Assembly (NCBI RefSeq): GCF_014648995.1
Contig: NZ_BMSE01000004.1
Coordinates: 310,001 to 374,000, forward strand
Length of the DNA: 64,000 nucleotides
Origin: Streptomyces massasporeus
Lineage (GTDB): Bacteria; Actinomycetota; Actinomycetes; Streptomycetales; Streptomycetaceae
Direction of reading: 5' to 3'
Shown here: positions 10,999 through 20,205 of the stretch, one piece after another
Numbering within the stretch: the first letter of the stretch is position 1
How the letters are laid out: each line of letters starts with the position of its first letter
Translations under genes and position numbers: made by a program
The notes under the pieces: generated by a model
What the model was told of the DNA's origin: nothing
What the model saw: the letters and a program-made list of their open reading frames with translations, nothing else
The model's database searches: none

Positions 10999-12416
10999 CT
11001 CTCCCCACGGAGACTGCCCACCCCGAGCTGGAGGGCCTGGGCAAGTACGAGTACGGCTGGGCCGACTCCGACACGGCCGGCGCCTCTGCCAAGCGCGGCA
11101 TCAACGAGGACGTCGTCCGGGACATCTCCTCCAAGAAGAGCGAGCCGGAGTGGATGACCAAGCTCCGTCTCAAGGGCCTGCGCCTGTTCGAGAAGAAGCC
11201 CATGCCGAACTGGGGCTCGGACCTCTCCGGCATCGACTTCGACAACATCAAGTACTTCGTGCGCTCCACGGAGAAGCAGGCGGAGTCCTGGGAGGACCTG
11301 CCCGAGGACATCAAGAACACGTACGACAAGCTCGGCATCCCCGAGGCGGAGAAGCAGCGCCTCGTCGCCGGTGTCGCCGCGCAGTACGAGTCGGAGGTCG
11401 TCTACCACCAGATCCGCGAGGACCTGGAGGAGCAGGGCGTCATCTTCCTCGACACCGACACCGCGCTGAAGGAGCACCCGGAGCTCTTCAAGGAGTACTT
11501 CGGGACCGTCATCCCCGTCGGTGACAACAAGTTCGCGTCGCTGAACTCAGCCGTGTGGTCGGGCGGCTCCTTCATCTACGTGCCGCCGGGCGTGCACGTG
11601 GAGATCCCGCTCCAGGCCTACTTCCGCATCAACACGGAGAACATGGGCCAGTTCGAGCGGACCCTGATCATCGTCGACGAGGGTGCCTACGTGCACTACG
11701 TCGAGGGCTGCACCGCCCCGATCTACAAGTCGGACTCGCTGCACTCCGCGGTCGTCGAGATCATCGTCAAGAAGAACGCCCGCTGCCGCTACACGACCAT
11801 CCAGAACTGGTCGAACAACGTCTACAACCTGGTCACCAAGCGCGCCGTCGCCTACGAGGGCGCGACCATGGAGTGGATCGACGGCAACATCGGCTCCAAG
11901 GTGACGATGAAGTACCCGGCCGTCTACCTGATGGGCGAGCACGCCAAGGGCGAGACCCTCTCCATCGCCTTCGCGGGCGAGGGGCAGCACCAGGACGCCG
12001 GCTCCAAGATGGTCCACATGGCGCCGAACACGTCGTCGAACATCGTGTCGAAGTCCGTGGCGCGCGGCGGCGGCCGCACCTCCTACCGCGGTCTCGTGGA
12101 GATCGGCGAGGGTGCCCACGGCTCGAAGTCCAACGTGCTGTGCGACGCGCTGCTCGTCGACACCATCTCCCGCTCCGACACCTACCCCTACGTGGACGTC
12201 CGTGAGGACGACGTGTCCATGGGGCACGAGGCGACCGTCTCCAAGGTCTCCGAGGACCAGCTCTTCTACCTGATGAGCCGCGGTCTGAGCGAGTTCGAGG
12301 CGATGGCGATGATCGTGCGCGGCTTCGTCGAGCCCATCGCCAAGGAGCTCCCCATGGAGTACGCGCTGGAGCTGAACCGGCTGATCGAGCTGCAGATGGA
12401 GGGCGCGGTCGGCTGA
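10995..12416 (+). CDS. sufB: Fe-S cluster assembly protein SufB
   Basis: The 473-residue scaffold subunit of the SufBC2D complex accepts sulfur from SufS/SufU and builds Fe-S clusters in the cytoplasm. It has the SUF FeS-assembly beta-helix core with the conserved segments [18 protein letters not shown] and [11 protein letters not shown], and the C-terminal [15 protein letters not shown] helical region. ATG 10995 has GGGAGGAA upstream and overlaps the sufR stop. No intein interrupts it, unlike some mycobacterial SufB proteins. It is the first structural gene of an eight-gene operon. Confidence 0.96.
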   Translation: MTLPTETAHPELEGLGKYEYGWADSDTAGASAKRGINEDVVRDISSKKSEPEWMTKLRLKGLRLFEKKPMPNWGSDLSGIDFDNIKYFVRSTEKQAESWEDLPEDIKNTYDKLGIPEAEKQRLVAGVAAQYESEVVYHQIREDLEEQGVIFLDTDTALKEHPELFKEYFGTVIPVGDNKFASLNSAVWSGGSFIYVPPGVHVEIPLQAYFRINTENMGQFERTLIIVDEGAYVHYVEGCTAPIYKSDSLHSAVVEIIVKKNARCRYTTIQNWSNNVYNLVTKRAVAYEGATMEWIDGNIGSKVTMKYPAVYLMGEHAKGETLSIAFAGEGQHQDAGSKMVHMAPNTSSNIVSKSVARGGGRTSYRGLVEIGEGAHGSKSNVLCDALLVDTISRSDTYPYVDVREDDVSMGHEATVSKVSEDQLFYLMSRGLSEFEAMAMIVRGFVEPIAKELPMEYALELNRLIELQMEGAVG

Positions 12417-12470
12417 CCGCCTCCCTCGACAGCAGACGTCCCCCTCAGGAAAGAGAGCACTACGACAGCC

Positions 12471-13655
12471 ATGGCTGAGGCCCAGAACATCCCCGTGGGA
12501 TCCACCACCGCGGGCTCGATCGCGGTCGCCGCGGAGTCGACCGTCGCCACGCGCATGAGCGCGCCCCCCTCCTTCGACGTGGCGGACTTCCCCGTCCCGC
12601 ACGGCCGTGAGGAGGAGTGGCGGTTCACCCCGCTGGAGCGCCTGCGCGGTCTGCACGACGGCACCGCCGTCGCCACCGGCAATGGCGTGAAGGTCGAGGT
12701 CCAGGCCCCCGAGGGCGTCACCGTCGAGGCCGTCGGCCGTGACGACGCGCGGCTCGGCAAGGCCGGCACCCCGGTGGACCGCGTCGCCGCCCAGGCCTAC
12801 TCGGCGTTCGAGAAGGCCGGAGTCGTGACCGTCCCCAAGGAGACCGTCCTCACCGAGCCCATCCGTATCGCGGTGCACGGCGAGGGCGGCACCGCCTTCG
12901 GCCACCAGGTGATCGAGCTGGGCGCCTTCGCCGAGGCAGTCGTGGTCATCGACCACACCGGTGACGCGGTGCTCGCCGCCAACGTCGACTACCTCCTGGG
13001 CGACGGCGCCAAGCTCACCGTCGTCTCCGTCCAGGACTGGGACGACAAGGCCGTCCACGTCGCCCAGCACAACGCGCTCGTCGGCCGCGACGCCTCCTTC
13101 AAGTCGGTCGTCGTCACCTTCGGCGGCGACCTCGTCCGGCTGCACCCCCGCGTGCAGTACGCCGGTCCCGGCGGCGAGGCCGAGCTGTTCGGCCTGTACT
13201 TCACCGACCAGGGCCAGCACCAGGAGCATCGCCTCCTGGTCGACCACAACGTCCCGCACTGCAAGTCGCACGTCGTCTACAAGGGCGCGCTCCAGGGCGA
13301 CGACGCGCACGCGGTGTGGATCGGCGACGTGCTCATCGAGGCCAAGGCCGAGGGCACCGACACGTACGAGATGAACCGCAACCTGGTCCTCACGGACGGG
13401 GCGCGGGTGGACTCCGTACCGAACCTCGAGATCGAGACCGGCGAGATCGTCGGCGCCGGCCACGCCTCGACGACCGGCCGCTTCGACGACGAGCAGCTCT
13501 TCTACCTCATGGCCCGCGGCATCCCGGAGTACGAGGCCCGCCGTCTGGTGGTCCGCGGCTTCTTCGCCGAACTCGTCCAGCAGATCGGCCTCCCCGACAT
13601 CGAGGAGCGCCTGATCGCCCGGATCGAGGAGGAGCTGGAGGCGGCGGTCGCATGA
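12471..13655 (+). CDS. sufD: Fe-S cluster assembly protein SufD
   Basis: This 394-residue protein is the SufB paralogue in the SufBC2D scaffold and is needed for iron entry. The first 40 residues are a low-complexity Ala/Thr/Ser tail, then FPVPHGREEEWRFTPLERL marks the family N-terminus and HASTTGRFDDEQLFYLMARG the C-terminal helix shared with SufB. It starts 54 bases after sufB, the widest gap in the operon, behind GAAAGAGAG. The stop overlaps the next start. Confidence 0.95.
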   Translation: MAEAQNIPVGSTTAGSIAVAAESTVATRMSAPPSFDVADFPVPHGREEEWRFTPLERLRGLHDGTAVATGNGVKVEVQAPEGVTVEAVGRDDARLGKAGTPVDRVAAQAYSAFEKAGVVTVPKETVLTEPIRIAVHGEGGTAFGHQVIELGAFAEAVVVIDHTGDAVLAANVDYLLGDGAKLTVVSVQDWDDKAVHVAQHNALVGRDASFKSVVVTFGGDLVRLHPRVQYAGPGGEAELFGLYFTDQGQHQEHRLLVDHNVPHCKSHVVYKGALQGDDAHAVWIGDVLIEAKAEGTDTYEMNRNLVLTDGARVDSVPNLEIETGEIVGAGHASTTGRFDDEQLFYLMARGIPEYEARRLVVRGFFAELVQQIGLPDIEERLIARIEEELEAAVA

Positions 13656-13969
13656 CCTTCGTACGCGCCTGTGGGCTGGGCGAGCTGGAGGAGGACACCC
13701 CGAAGCGGGTGGAACTCGACGGCACGCCCCTGTCCATCGTGCAGACCGAGGGCGAGGTGTTCGCGATCCACGACATCTGCTCGCACGCGAACGTCTCCCT
13801 GTCGGAGGGCGAGGTCGACGACTGCCACATCGAGTGCTGGCTGCACGGCTCGCGCTTCGACCTCCGTTCCGGCAAGCCCGACGCCCTTCCGGCGACGCGC
13901 CCCGTCCCCGTTTACCCCGTACAGATCGATGGGGACGACGTGCTCGTCTCCCTCACCCAGGAGTCCTGA
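13652..13969 (+). CDS. Rieske [2Fe-2S] ferredoxin-like protein of the suf operon
   Basis: This 105-residue non-heme Rieske protein has the two cluster-binding boxes CSHANVSLS and CWLHGSRFD (C-x-H and C-x2-H), with about 17 residues between them. It lacks any oxygenase partner nearby, so it is likely an electron carrier serving cluster assembly rather than a dioxygenase component as often annotated. ATG 13652 overlaps the sufD stop (ATGA), and sufC follows eight bases after its stop. Confidence 0.92.
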   Translation: MTFVRACGLGELEEDTPKRVELDGTPLSIVQTEGEVFAIHDICSHANVSLSEGEVDDCHIECWLHGSRFDLRSGKPDALPATRPVPVYPVQIDGDDVLVSLTQES

Positions 13970-13976
13970 GGCATCC

Positions 13977-14741
13977 ATGGCAACGCTTGAAATCCGAGAC
14001 CTGCACGTCACCGTCGAGGCCGACAACGCCACGAAGGAGATCCTCAAGGGCGTCGACCTCACCGTGAAGCAGGGCGAGACGCACGCCATCATGGGCCCCA
14101 ACGGCTCCGGCAAGTCGACCCTCGCCTACTCCCTCGCGGGTCACCCGAAGTACACGATCACCGGCGGCACCGTCACCCTCGACGGCGAGGACGTCCTGGA
14201 GATGTCCGTCGACGAGCGCGCCCGCGCCGGCCTGTTCCTCGCGATGCAGTACCCGGTCGAGGTTCCGGGTGTCTCCGTGTCGAACTTCCTGCGCACCTCC
14301 GCCACCGCCGTCCGCGGCGAGGCCCCCAAGCTGCGCACCTGGGTGAAGGAGGTCAAGGAGGCCATGCAGCGCCTCAACATCGACCCGTCCTTCGCCGAGC
14401 GCAACGTCAACGAGGGCTTCTCCGGCGGTGAGAAGAAGCGCCACGAGATCCTCCAGCTGGAGCTGCTCAAGCCGAAGGTCGCCGTCCTCGACGAGACCGA
14501 CTCCGGCCTGGACGTCGACGCCCTGCGCGTGGTGTCGGAGGGCGTGAACCGCGTCCGCGAGACGGGCGAGGTCGGCACCCTGCTGATCACGCACTACACG
14601 CGCATCCTGCGCTACATCAAGCCCGACTTCGTCCACGTGTTCTCCGCCGGCCGCATCGTCGAGTCCGGCGGCGCCGAACTCGCCGACAAGCTGGAGAACG
14701 AGGGCTACGAGGTTTACACGAAGGGTGGCGCATCCGCGTGA
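13977..14741 (+). CDS. sufC: Fe-S cluster assembly ATPase SufC
   Basis: This 254-residue ABC-type ATPase of the SufBC2D complex drives the conformational change that exposes the assembly site. Walker A is GPNGSGKST near residue 40, the signature FSGGEKKRHEI, and Walker B VAVLDETDSGLD with the SufC-typical DETDSGLD in place of DEP. There are no membrane segments. ATG 13977 follows TCCTGAGGC. The stop overlaps the sufS GTG. Confidence 0.96.
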   Translation: MATLEIRDLHVTVEADNATKEILKGVDLTVKQGETHAIMGPNGSGKSTLAYSLAGHPKYTITGGTVTLDGEDVLEMSVDERARAGLFLAMQYPVEVPGVSVSNFLRTSATAVRGEAPKLRTWVKEVKEAMQRLNIDPSFAERNVNEGFSGGEKKRHEILQLELLKPKVAVLDETDSGLDVDALRVVSEGVNRVRETGEVGTLLITHYTRILRYIKPDFVHVFSAGRIVESGGAELADKLENEGYEVYTKGGASA

Positions 14742-15994
14742 CATTGCTGCCGGGCCTCCTCGACACCGAGGCGATCCGCAAGGACTTCCCCATCCTGGAC
14801 CGTCAGGTCCACGAAGGCCGGAAGCTCGTGTACCTGGACAACGCGGCGACCAGCCAGAAGCCGCGCCAGGTGCTGGACGCCCTGAGCGAGTACTACGAGC
14901 GCTACAACGCCAACGTCCACCGCGGTGTGCATGTGCTCGCCGAGGAGGCCACGGCGCTGTACGAGGGCGCGCGCGACAAGGTCGCGGAGTTCATCAACGC
15001 GCCGAGCCGCGACGAGGTGATCTTCACGAAGAACGCCTCGGAGTCGCTCAACCTCGTGGCGAACATGCTGGGCTGGGCCGACGAGCCCTACCGCGTGGAC
15101 TCCGAGACCGAGATCGTCATCACGGAGATGGAGCACCACTCCAACATCGTGCCGTGGCAGCTGCTCGCGCAGCGCACGGGCGCGAAGCTGAAGTGGTTCG
15201 GCCTGACCGACGACGGCCGTCTCGACCTGTCGAACATCGACGAGGTCATCACGGAGAAGACGAAGATCGTCTCCTTCGTGCTGGTCTCCAACATCCTCGG
15301 CACGCAGAACCCGGTCGAGGCGATCGTGCGCCGCGCCCAGGAGGTCGGTGCGCTGGTGTGCATCGACGCCTCCCAGGCCGCGCCGCACATGCCGCTGGAC
15401 GTACAGGCCCTGCAGGCCGACTTCGTCGCCTTCACCGGCCACAAGATGTGCGGCCCGACCGGCATCGGTGTCCTCTGGGGCCGCCAGGAGCTGCTGGAGG
15501 ACCTGCCTCCGTTCCTCGGCGGCGGCGAGATGATCGAGACGGTGTCGATGCACTCCTCGACCTACGCCCCGGCGCCCCACAAGTTCGAGGCGGGCACGCC
15601 CCCGATCGCCCAGGCGGTCGGCCTCGGCGCGGCGATCGACTACCTCAACTCGATCGGCATGGACAAGATCCTCGCCCACGAGCACGCCCTCACCGAGTAC
15701 GCGGTGAAGCGGTTCGCGGAGGTCCCCGACCTGCGGATCATCGGCCCGACCACGGCGGAGGACCGCGGCGCGGCGATCAGCTTCACCCTCGGGGACATCC
15801 ACCCGCACGACGTGGGCCAGGTGCTCGACGAGCAGGGCATCGCCGTCCGGGTCGGCCACCACTGCGCACGGCCGGTCTGCCTGCGGTACGGAATTCCTGC
15901 GACCACGCGAGCGTCGTTCTATCTGTACTCCACGCCGGCCGAGATCGACGCACTGGTCGACGGCTTGGAGCACGTACGGAACTTCTTCGGCTGA
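14738..15994 (+). CDS. sufS: cysteine desulfurase SufS
   Basis: This PLP enzyme of 418 residues removes sulfur from cysteine and passes it to SufU. Seen motifs are YLDNAATSQKP near residue 35, the histidine in EMEHHSNIVPW, the PLP-lysine segment FTGHKMCGPTG and the active-site loop VGHHCARPVC, whose cysteine carries the persulfide. It is a group II (SufS-type) enzyme. GTG 14738 overlaps the sufC stop. sufU begins 15 bases downstream, matching their role as a pair. Confidence 0.96.
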   Translation: MTLLPGLLDTEAIRKDFPILDRQVHEGRKLVYLDNAATSQKPRQVLDALSEYYERYNANVHRGVHVLAEEATALYEGARDKVAEFINAPSRDEVIFTKNASESLNLVANMLGWADEPYRVDSETEIVITEMEHHSNIVPWQLLAQRTGAKLKWFGLTDDGRLDLSNIDEVITEKTKIVSFVLVSNILGTQNPVEAIVRRAQEVGALVCIDASQAAPHMPLDVQALQADFVAFTGHKMCGPTGIGVLWGRQELLEDLPPFLGGGEMIETVSMHSSTYAPAPHKFEAGTPPIAQAVGLGAAIDYLNSIGMDKILAHEHALTEYAVKRFAEVPDLRIIGPTTAEDRGAAISFTLGDIHPHDVGQVLDEQGIAVRVGHHCARPVCLRYGIPATTRASFYLYSTPAEIDALVDGLEHVRNFFG

Positions 15995-16009
15995 GGGGCG
16001 TGCTGAACG

Positions 16010-16480
16010 GTGAAACTGGACTCCATGTACCAGGAAGTCATCCTGGACCACTACAAGAACCCGCACGGGCGGGGCTTGCGGGATGGCGACGCCGAGGTGC
16101 ACCACGTCAACCCGACGTGCGGTGACGAGATCACACTGCGCGTGAAGTACGACGGCACCACGATCGAGGACGTCTCGTACGAGGGCCAGGGCTGTTCGAT
16201 CAGCCAGGCGAGCGCGTCCGTACTGAACGACCTCCTCGTCGGCAAGGACCTCTCCGACGCGCGGCAGATCCAGGAGACCTTCCTGGAGCTGATGCAGTCC
16301 AAGGGGAAGCTCGAACCCGACGACGCGATGGAGGAGATCCTGGAGGACGCGGTCGCGTTCGCCGGGGTGTCCAAGTACCCGGCCCGGGTGAAGTGCGCCC
16401 TGCTGAGCTGGATGGCCTGGAAGGACGCGACGGCCCAGGTACTGGGCGGAGCCGACGCCGAGAAGGAGACGACGGCATGA
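16010..16480 (+). CDS. sufU: SufU sulfur-transfer protein
   Basis: The 156-residue zinc-dependent partner of SufS accepts the persulfide. The three zinc/active cysteines are visible in NPTCGD, EGQGCSISQAS and ARVKCALLSW, and the SufU-specific insertion between the second and third is present, which separates it from IscU. The GTG at 16010 is preceded by GCTGAGGGGC. The stop overlaps the next gene's ATG. Confidence 0.95.
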   Translation: MKLDSMYQEVILDHYKNPHGRGLRDGDAEVHHVNPTCGDEITLRVKYDGTTIEDVSYEGQGCSISQASASVLNDLLVGKDLSDARQIQETFLELMQSKGKLEPDDAMEEILEDAVAFAGVSKYPARVKCALLSWMAWKDATAQVLGGADAEKETTA

Positions 16481-16809
16481 GCGAGACCGTTGAGATGAAG
16501 CCGGCCTCGGAGGAAGAGGTCCGTGAGGCGCTGTACGACGTGGTCGACCCCGAGCTGGGCATCGACGTCGTCAACCTCGGCCTGATCTACGGCATCCACA
16601 TCGACGACGCGAACATCGCGACGCTCGACATGACCCTGACGTCGGCGGCCTGCCCGCTGACGGACGTCATCGAGGACCAGGCGAAGTCCGCCACGGACGG
16701 CCTCGTGAGCGAGCTGCGGATCAACTGGGTCTGGATGCCCCCGTGGGGCCCCGACAAGATCACGGACGATGGACGCGAGCAGCTGCGGGCTCTCGGCTTC
16801 AACGTCTGA
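16477..16809 (+). CDS. sufT: SufT-like MIP18/DUF59 metal-sulfur cluster maturation factor
   Basis: This 110-residue DUF59 (MIP18) protein is the last gene of the suf operon. The family core is VVDPELGIDVVNLGLIY (around residues 22-38) with the reactive cysteine in TSAACPLTDV. DUF59 proteins help deliver Fe-S clusters to target proteins. It is joined to sufU by an ATGA overlap. A perfect 16-bp hairpin follows 14 bases after the stop and ends the operon. Confidence 0.9.
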   Translation: MSETVEMKPASEEEVREALYDVVDPELGIDVVNLGLIYGIHIDDANIATLDMTLTSAACPLTDVIEDQAKSATDGLVSELRINWVWMPPWGPDKITDDGREQLRALGFNV

Positions 16810-16823
16810 GATCCACCGACGCA

Positions 16824-16860
16824 CGTGAGGGCGGCACCCATTCCGGGTGCCGCCCTCACG
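16824..16860. terminator. bidirectional terminator between suf operon and AbfB-domain gene
   Basis: The arms 16824-16839 and 16845-16860 are perfectly complementary over 16 bases (CGTGAGGGCGGCACCC and its complement) with a five-base loop. It sits between two convergent stop codons and can serve both strands. Confidence 0.85.
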
Positions 16861-16865
16861 CATGT

Positions 16866-17699
16866 TCAGTCCAGCCCGGACACGATCTGGAACGAGGCGT
16901 CCGCGGAGAACTGGTGACTGTTCTCGAAGGGGTCCAGGCGGAGCTGGAAGTTGCGGTGGCGCAGGAAGCGGCCCGGGTAGTTGACCGACTCCAGCGTGAG
17001 CGTTCCCGACCGGGACCAGACGCGGGGACAGAAGGTGGCGTCCTGGCGGAAGAGGGACGAGCCGTCGTTCGTGTTGGCGACCAGGACGAAGCTGCGGTGG
17101 CGGAGGTAGCGGCCGTCCGCGGTGGTGAAGGAGTAGCAGGAGGAGTCGGCGAGGCCGGCGACGCGCTGGAAGGTGGCGTCCTCGCGCTGCTCGGGGCCCG
17201 TTCCGATCTGGTCGAGGCGCACATAGCCGTCGCGCACCCGCCAGTAGCGGTCGGAGAAGTTGACCGAGCGTATGGATATGCCGTGCGTGGACGGGGGCTT
17301 CGGCTTCTTCGAGGGAGCGGGGGACGTCTTCGGCGGCTTCGGGGCCTTCTTCCCGGGCTTCGGACTCGGGGAGGCGCTCGAAGCGCTGGTGCTGGGGGTG
17401 GGGGACGGCTCGGCGCGGTCCGCGCCGGGCTTCTCGGCGCCGTCCTCGGAGGGGGTCGCGAAGGAGATCAGGCCTCCCGGTGCCGAACTGCTCAGGGTGG
17501 TCGGCTCCGCCGCCCGGGATTCCGGCTCATTGGACTCGCTGTCCATCACGGTGATGGCCGTGACGCACGCGGTGATCGTGGCGAGGGCCAGCGTGCCCGC
17601 CAGCCAGAGCCGTCGCGTCCCCGGTGCCCGGGTGGTGTCCGGGGCCCAGCCGCTCTCCCAGGGCCGGTCCTGTGGCGGCCGGGACTTGCTTTCTGACAT
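16866..17699 (-). CDS. membrane-anchored AbfB (arabinofuranosidase-B type, CBM42-like) domain protein
   Basis: This 277-residue protein has a cytoplasmic tail, one membrane helix at about residues 29-52, a long Pro/Ser/Lys/Ala-rich linker (about 53-138) typical of wall-spanning stalks, then an extracellular AbfB beta-trefoil. The trefoil repeats show as RSVNFSDRYWRVR, DGRYLRHRSFVL and SVNYPGRFLRHRNF, each followed by a DATF or DASF turn. AbfB domains bind arabinofuranose side chains; no catalytic domain is attached, so it is likely a binding or surface protein. ATG 17699 follows GGAGGAA. It is convergent with the suf operon. Confidence 0.85.
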   Translation of the reverse strand: MSESKSRPPQDRPWESGWAPDTTRAPGTRRLWLAGTLALATITACVTAITVMDSESNEPESRAAEPTTLSSSAPGGLISFATPSEDGAEKPGADRAEPSPTPSTSASSASPSPKPGKKAPKPPKTSPAPSKKPKPPSTHGISIRSVNFSDRYWRVRDGYVRLDQIGTGPEQREDATFQRVAGLADSSCYSFTTADGRYLRHRSFVLVANTNDGSSLFRQDATFCPRVWSRSGTLTLESVNYPGRFLRHRNFQLRLDPFENSHQFSADASFQIVSGLD

Positions 17700-17841
17700 G
17701 CGCTGTTCCTCCGGCGGGGCACCCTTGACGGCGGCGCAGTTGTGGTGGCCCGGTGTGTGATCGGTGACACCGTAGTGGACGCGTGGGGCGCCTGGGACCG
17801 GTTTTGTGAGAGCGGTTTCTCTCCGATATCAAATCTCGTTG

Positions 17842-17876
17842 TGTACGGGTGTACATGTATTGTGTACGCTCGTACA
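17842..17876. promoter_or_regulatory. paired TetR-type operators before the SMR efflux gene
   Basis: Two 14-base inverted repeats, TGTACGGGTGTACA (17842-17855) and TGTACGCTCGTACA (17863-17876), lie 21 bases centre to centre, two helical turns, so dimers would bind on one face. The second ends one base before the ATG at 17878. The likely ligand is the TetR encoded just downstream. Confidence 0.7.
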
Positions 17877-17877
17877 T

Positions 17878-18198
17878 ATGGGATATCTGCTGCTGGCCGG
17901 GGCCATAGCCGCCGAAGTCGGTGCGACCACCGCCATGAAGTACAGCGACGGCTTCAGCAGGCTCGGACCGTCACTGCTCACGGTCCTCGGCTACGTCGTC
18001 TCCTTCGCGCTGCTCGCGCAGACCCTGAAGACCGTCTCGGTCGGCACGGCCTACGCCATCTGGGCCGGAGTCGGCACCGCCGCCATCGCCACGATCGGGA
18101 TCGCGTTCATGGGCGAGGGTATGACCGTCGCCAAGGCCGCCGGCATCGCGCTGATCATCGTCGGGGTCGTGGTGCTGAACCTGGGCGGAGCCCACTGA
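17878..18198 (+). CDS. SMR-family multidrug efflux transporter
   Basis: This 106-residue four-helix small multidrug resistance protein works as a dual-topology dimer exchanging protons for cationic drugs. The essential membrane glutamate is E13 in GAIAAEVGATTAMKYS, and the helix-3 motif AYAIWAGVGTA is present. It has the usual family length. ATG 17878 has no Shine-Dalgarno sequence and directly follows the operator pair, so the transcript is likely leaderless. The TetR gene starts inside its stop (TGATG), giving a pump-plus-repressor operon. Confidence 0.93.
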   Translation: MGYLLLAGAIAAEVGATTAMKYSDGFSRLGPSLLTVLGYVVSFALLAQTLKTVSVGTAYAIWAGVGTAAIATIGIAFMGEGMTVAKAAGIALIIVGVVVLNLGGAH

Positions 18199-18746
18199 TG
18201 GCCCGGCGTCACGACCCCGAGCGGCGCCAGCGGATCATCGACGCGGCGATCCGGGTCGTCGGAGCGAAGGGGATCGCCGGGCTGAGCCACCGCAGTGCGG
18301 CGGCCGAGGCCGATGTGCCGCTCGGCTCGACGACGTACCACTTCAAGACCCTCGACGAGCTGCTGGTCGCCGCGCTGCGGCAGGCCAACGAGGGCTTCGC
18401 CAAGGTGGTCTCCTCGCGCGGCGGCCTGGAGGACCCGGGCACCGATCTGGCCGCCGAACTCGCCGCGTGGATGGGGGAGTGGCTCGCGGGCGACCGGACG
18501 GGGGTGGAGCTGGAGTACGAGCTGTACCTCGCCGCGCTGCGCCGGCCCGCCCTGCGGCCCGTCGCCGCCGAGTGGGCCGAGGGCGTCGCCGAGCTGCTGT
18601 CCCGGCACACGGATCCGGTGACCGCGCGGGCGCTGGTGGCGGTCGTCGACGGCATCTGTCTGCAGGTGCTGCTGACGGGAGTTCCGTATGACGAGGGGTA
18701 CGCGCGGGGGGTGCTGGGGCGGGTGCTTGCGGGGGCGGGCGGCTGA
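18198..18746 (+). CDS. TetR-family repressor of the SMR pump
   Basis: This 182-residue regulator has an N-terminal TetR helix-turn-helix (GIAGLSHRSAAAEADVPLGS, about residues 25-44) ending in the typical YHFKTLDELL. The C-terminal ligand domain is of the short type with acidic helices (GVELEYELYLAAL). It overlaps the SMR gene by one base, so pump and regulator are made together. Autoregulation through the two TGTAC-type palindromes upstream is likely: a drug would release the repressor. Confidence 0.88.
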   Translation: MARRHDPERRQRIIDAAIRVVGAKGIAGLSHRSAAAEADVPLGSTTYHFKTLDELLVAALRQANEGFAKVVSSRGGLEDPGTDLAAELAAWMGEWLAGDRTGVELEYELYLAALRRPALRPVAAEWAEGVAELLSRHTDPVTARALVAVVDGICLQVLLTGVPYDEGYARGVLGRVLAGAGG

Positions 18747-19099
18747 GGGCGGGGTGCGTCCGGGTGCTTCGGGGTGAGCGTCAGTCCGTTGGGGTGTCCG
18801 TGAGCGGGGCGGGCACGGGTCGGGCTTGGGGCGGGGCGCCCGGGGGGCGAGGCGTACCTGGGCGGGGCCCGTGCGGTCGGGCGTTCGTGAGTGAGTCGTG
18901 CCCTGGGGGCATGGCGGGGGGCATCCGCTGGGGGCATTTCGAGGCGGGACCAGTCCGGCTGGGGCGTCCGTGAGCGAGGCGCCCCCGGGTGGGTGTCCGT
19001 GCTGTTGAGGGGCTGTTCGCAGGAGTGGATACCGCCCGTCCCGTGAGACGCCCCCGCACCGGTTCGCATCCATCGGCGTCCGCCGGTTAGGTTGCCCTC
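18747..19099. other. G-rich spacer before dapD
   Basis: These 353 bases are strongly biased to G on the plus strand, with several GGGG and GGGGGC runs, three GGGGGCAT-type blocks between about 18905 and 18940, and two copies of GTCCGTGAGCG (near 18796 and 18968). No gene is visible. The last 15 bases hold the dapD promoter element. Confidence 0.5.
19088..19093 (+). promoter_or_regulatory. dapD -10 element, predicted leaderless start
   Basis: TAGGTT ends seven bases before the ATG at 19100, so transcription should begin at or beside the A of the start codon. No Shine-Dalgarno sequence precedes the gene. TTCGCA at 19063-19068 is a weak -35 candidate with a 19-base spacer. Confidence 0.5.
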
Positions 19100-20089
19100 A
19101 TGACCGACACGACTGCTCCTCGCACCACCGGCGCGGTGGCCGCCGGCCTCGCCACGATCGCCGCCGACGGCACCGTTCTCGACACCTGGTTCCCCGCGCC
19201 CGAGCTGGCCGACCAGCCCGGCCCGTCCGGCACCGAGCGGCTGTCCGCCGAGCGTGCCGCGGAGCTGCTCGGCGGTGGCGCGACCGCGGCGATCGGCCCG
19301 GACGCCCGCCGGGGCGTCGAGGTGGTCGCGGTCCGCACGGTCATCGCCTCGCTCGACGAGAAGCCGATCGACGCGCATGACGCCTACCTGCGCCTGCACC
19401 TGCTCTCCCACCGCCTGGTCAAGCCGCACGGGCAGAGCCTGGACGGCATCTTCGGCTTCCTCGCCAACGTCGCCTGGACCTCGCTCGGCCCGGTCGCCGT
19501 CGACGACCTCGAGAAGGTGCGGCTCAACGCCCGCGCCGAGGGCCTGCACCTTCAGGTGACCTCCGTCGACAAGTTCCCGCGTATGACGGACTACGTGGCC
19601 CCCAAGGGCGTCCGGATCGCCGACGCCGACCGGGTCCGCCTCGGCGCCCACCTCGCCGAGGGCACCACCGTCATGCACGAGGGCTTCGTCAACTTCAACG
19701 CCGGCACGCTCGGTACCTCGATGGTCGAGGGCCGCATCTCCGCCGGTGTCGTGATCGGCGACGGCTCGGACATCGGCGGCGGCGCCTCCACGATGGGCAC
19801 CCTCTCCGGCGGCGGCAACGTCATCATCTCCATCGGCGAGCGCTGCCTGATCGGCGCCGAGGCGGGCGTGGGCATCGCCCTCGGCGACGAGTGCGTCGTC
19901 GAGGCCGGCCTCTACGTCACCGCCGGCACCCGCGTCACCATGCCCGACGGCCAGATCGTCAAGGCCCGCGAGCTGTCGGGAGCCTCCAACATCCTCTTCC
20001 GCCGCAACTCGGTCACTGGCACGGTCGAGGCCCGGCCGAACAACGCGGTGTGGGGCGGCCTGAACGAGATCCTCCACAGCCACAACTGA
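19100..20089 (+). CDS. dapD: 2,3,4,5-tetrahydropyridine-2,6-dicarboxylate N-succinyltransferase
   Basis: This 329-residue actinobacterial-type DapD succinylates tetrahydrodipicolinate in the diaminopimelate/lysine pathway, supplying cell wall cross-links. The C-terminal half is a left-handed beta-helix of hexapeptide repeats ([46 protein letters not shown]), and the N-terminal domain is the extended actinobacterial form. It trimerises in known family members. It is not in an operon with other dap genes here; a dapA-like gene lies 2.3 kb downstream on the other strand. Confidence 0.95.
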   Translation: MTDTTAPRTTGAVAAGLATIAADGTVLDTWFPAPELADQPGPSGTERLSAERAAELLGGGATAAIGPDARRGVEVVAVRTVIASLDEKPIDAHDAYLRLHLLSHRLVKPHGQSLDGIFGFLANVAWTSLGPVAVDDLEKVRLNARAEGLHLQVTSVDKFPRMTDYVAPKGVRIADADRVRLGAHLAEGTTVMHEGFVNFNAGTLGTSMVEGRISAGVVIGDGSDIGGGASTMGTLSGGGNVIISIGERCLIGAEAGVGIALGDECVVEAGLYVTAGTRVTMPDGQIVKARELSGASNILFRRNSVTGTVEARPNNAVWGGLNEILHSHN

Positions 20090-20205
20090 CGGTTCCAGGC
20101 CTCCCCGTACGGATGACCCGGCGTGACCTCGCGGTGGTTTTGGCAGATGAACGGGTGGACGCAGTGTCCGATCAGACGCCGAACCGACGAAACGAGGACC
20201 GTGGC

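Noticed and set aside
11547..13463. 638-residue open frame opposite sufB/sufD
   Set aside because: Shadow of the suf genes caused by third-position GC bias.
18209..20083. 624-residue minus-strand open frame across TetR and dapD
   Set aside because: Antisense shadow; it runs through the G-rich spacer and two well-identified genes.
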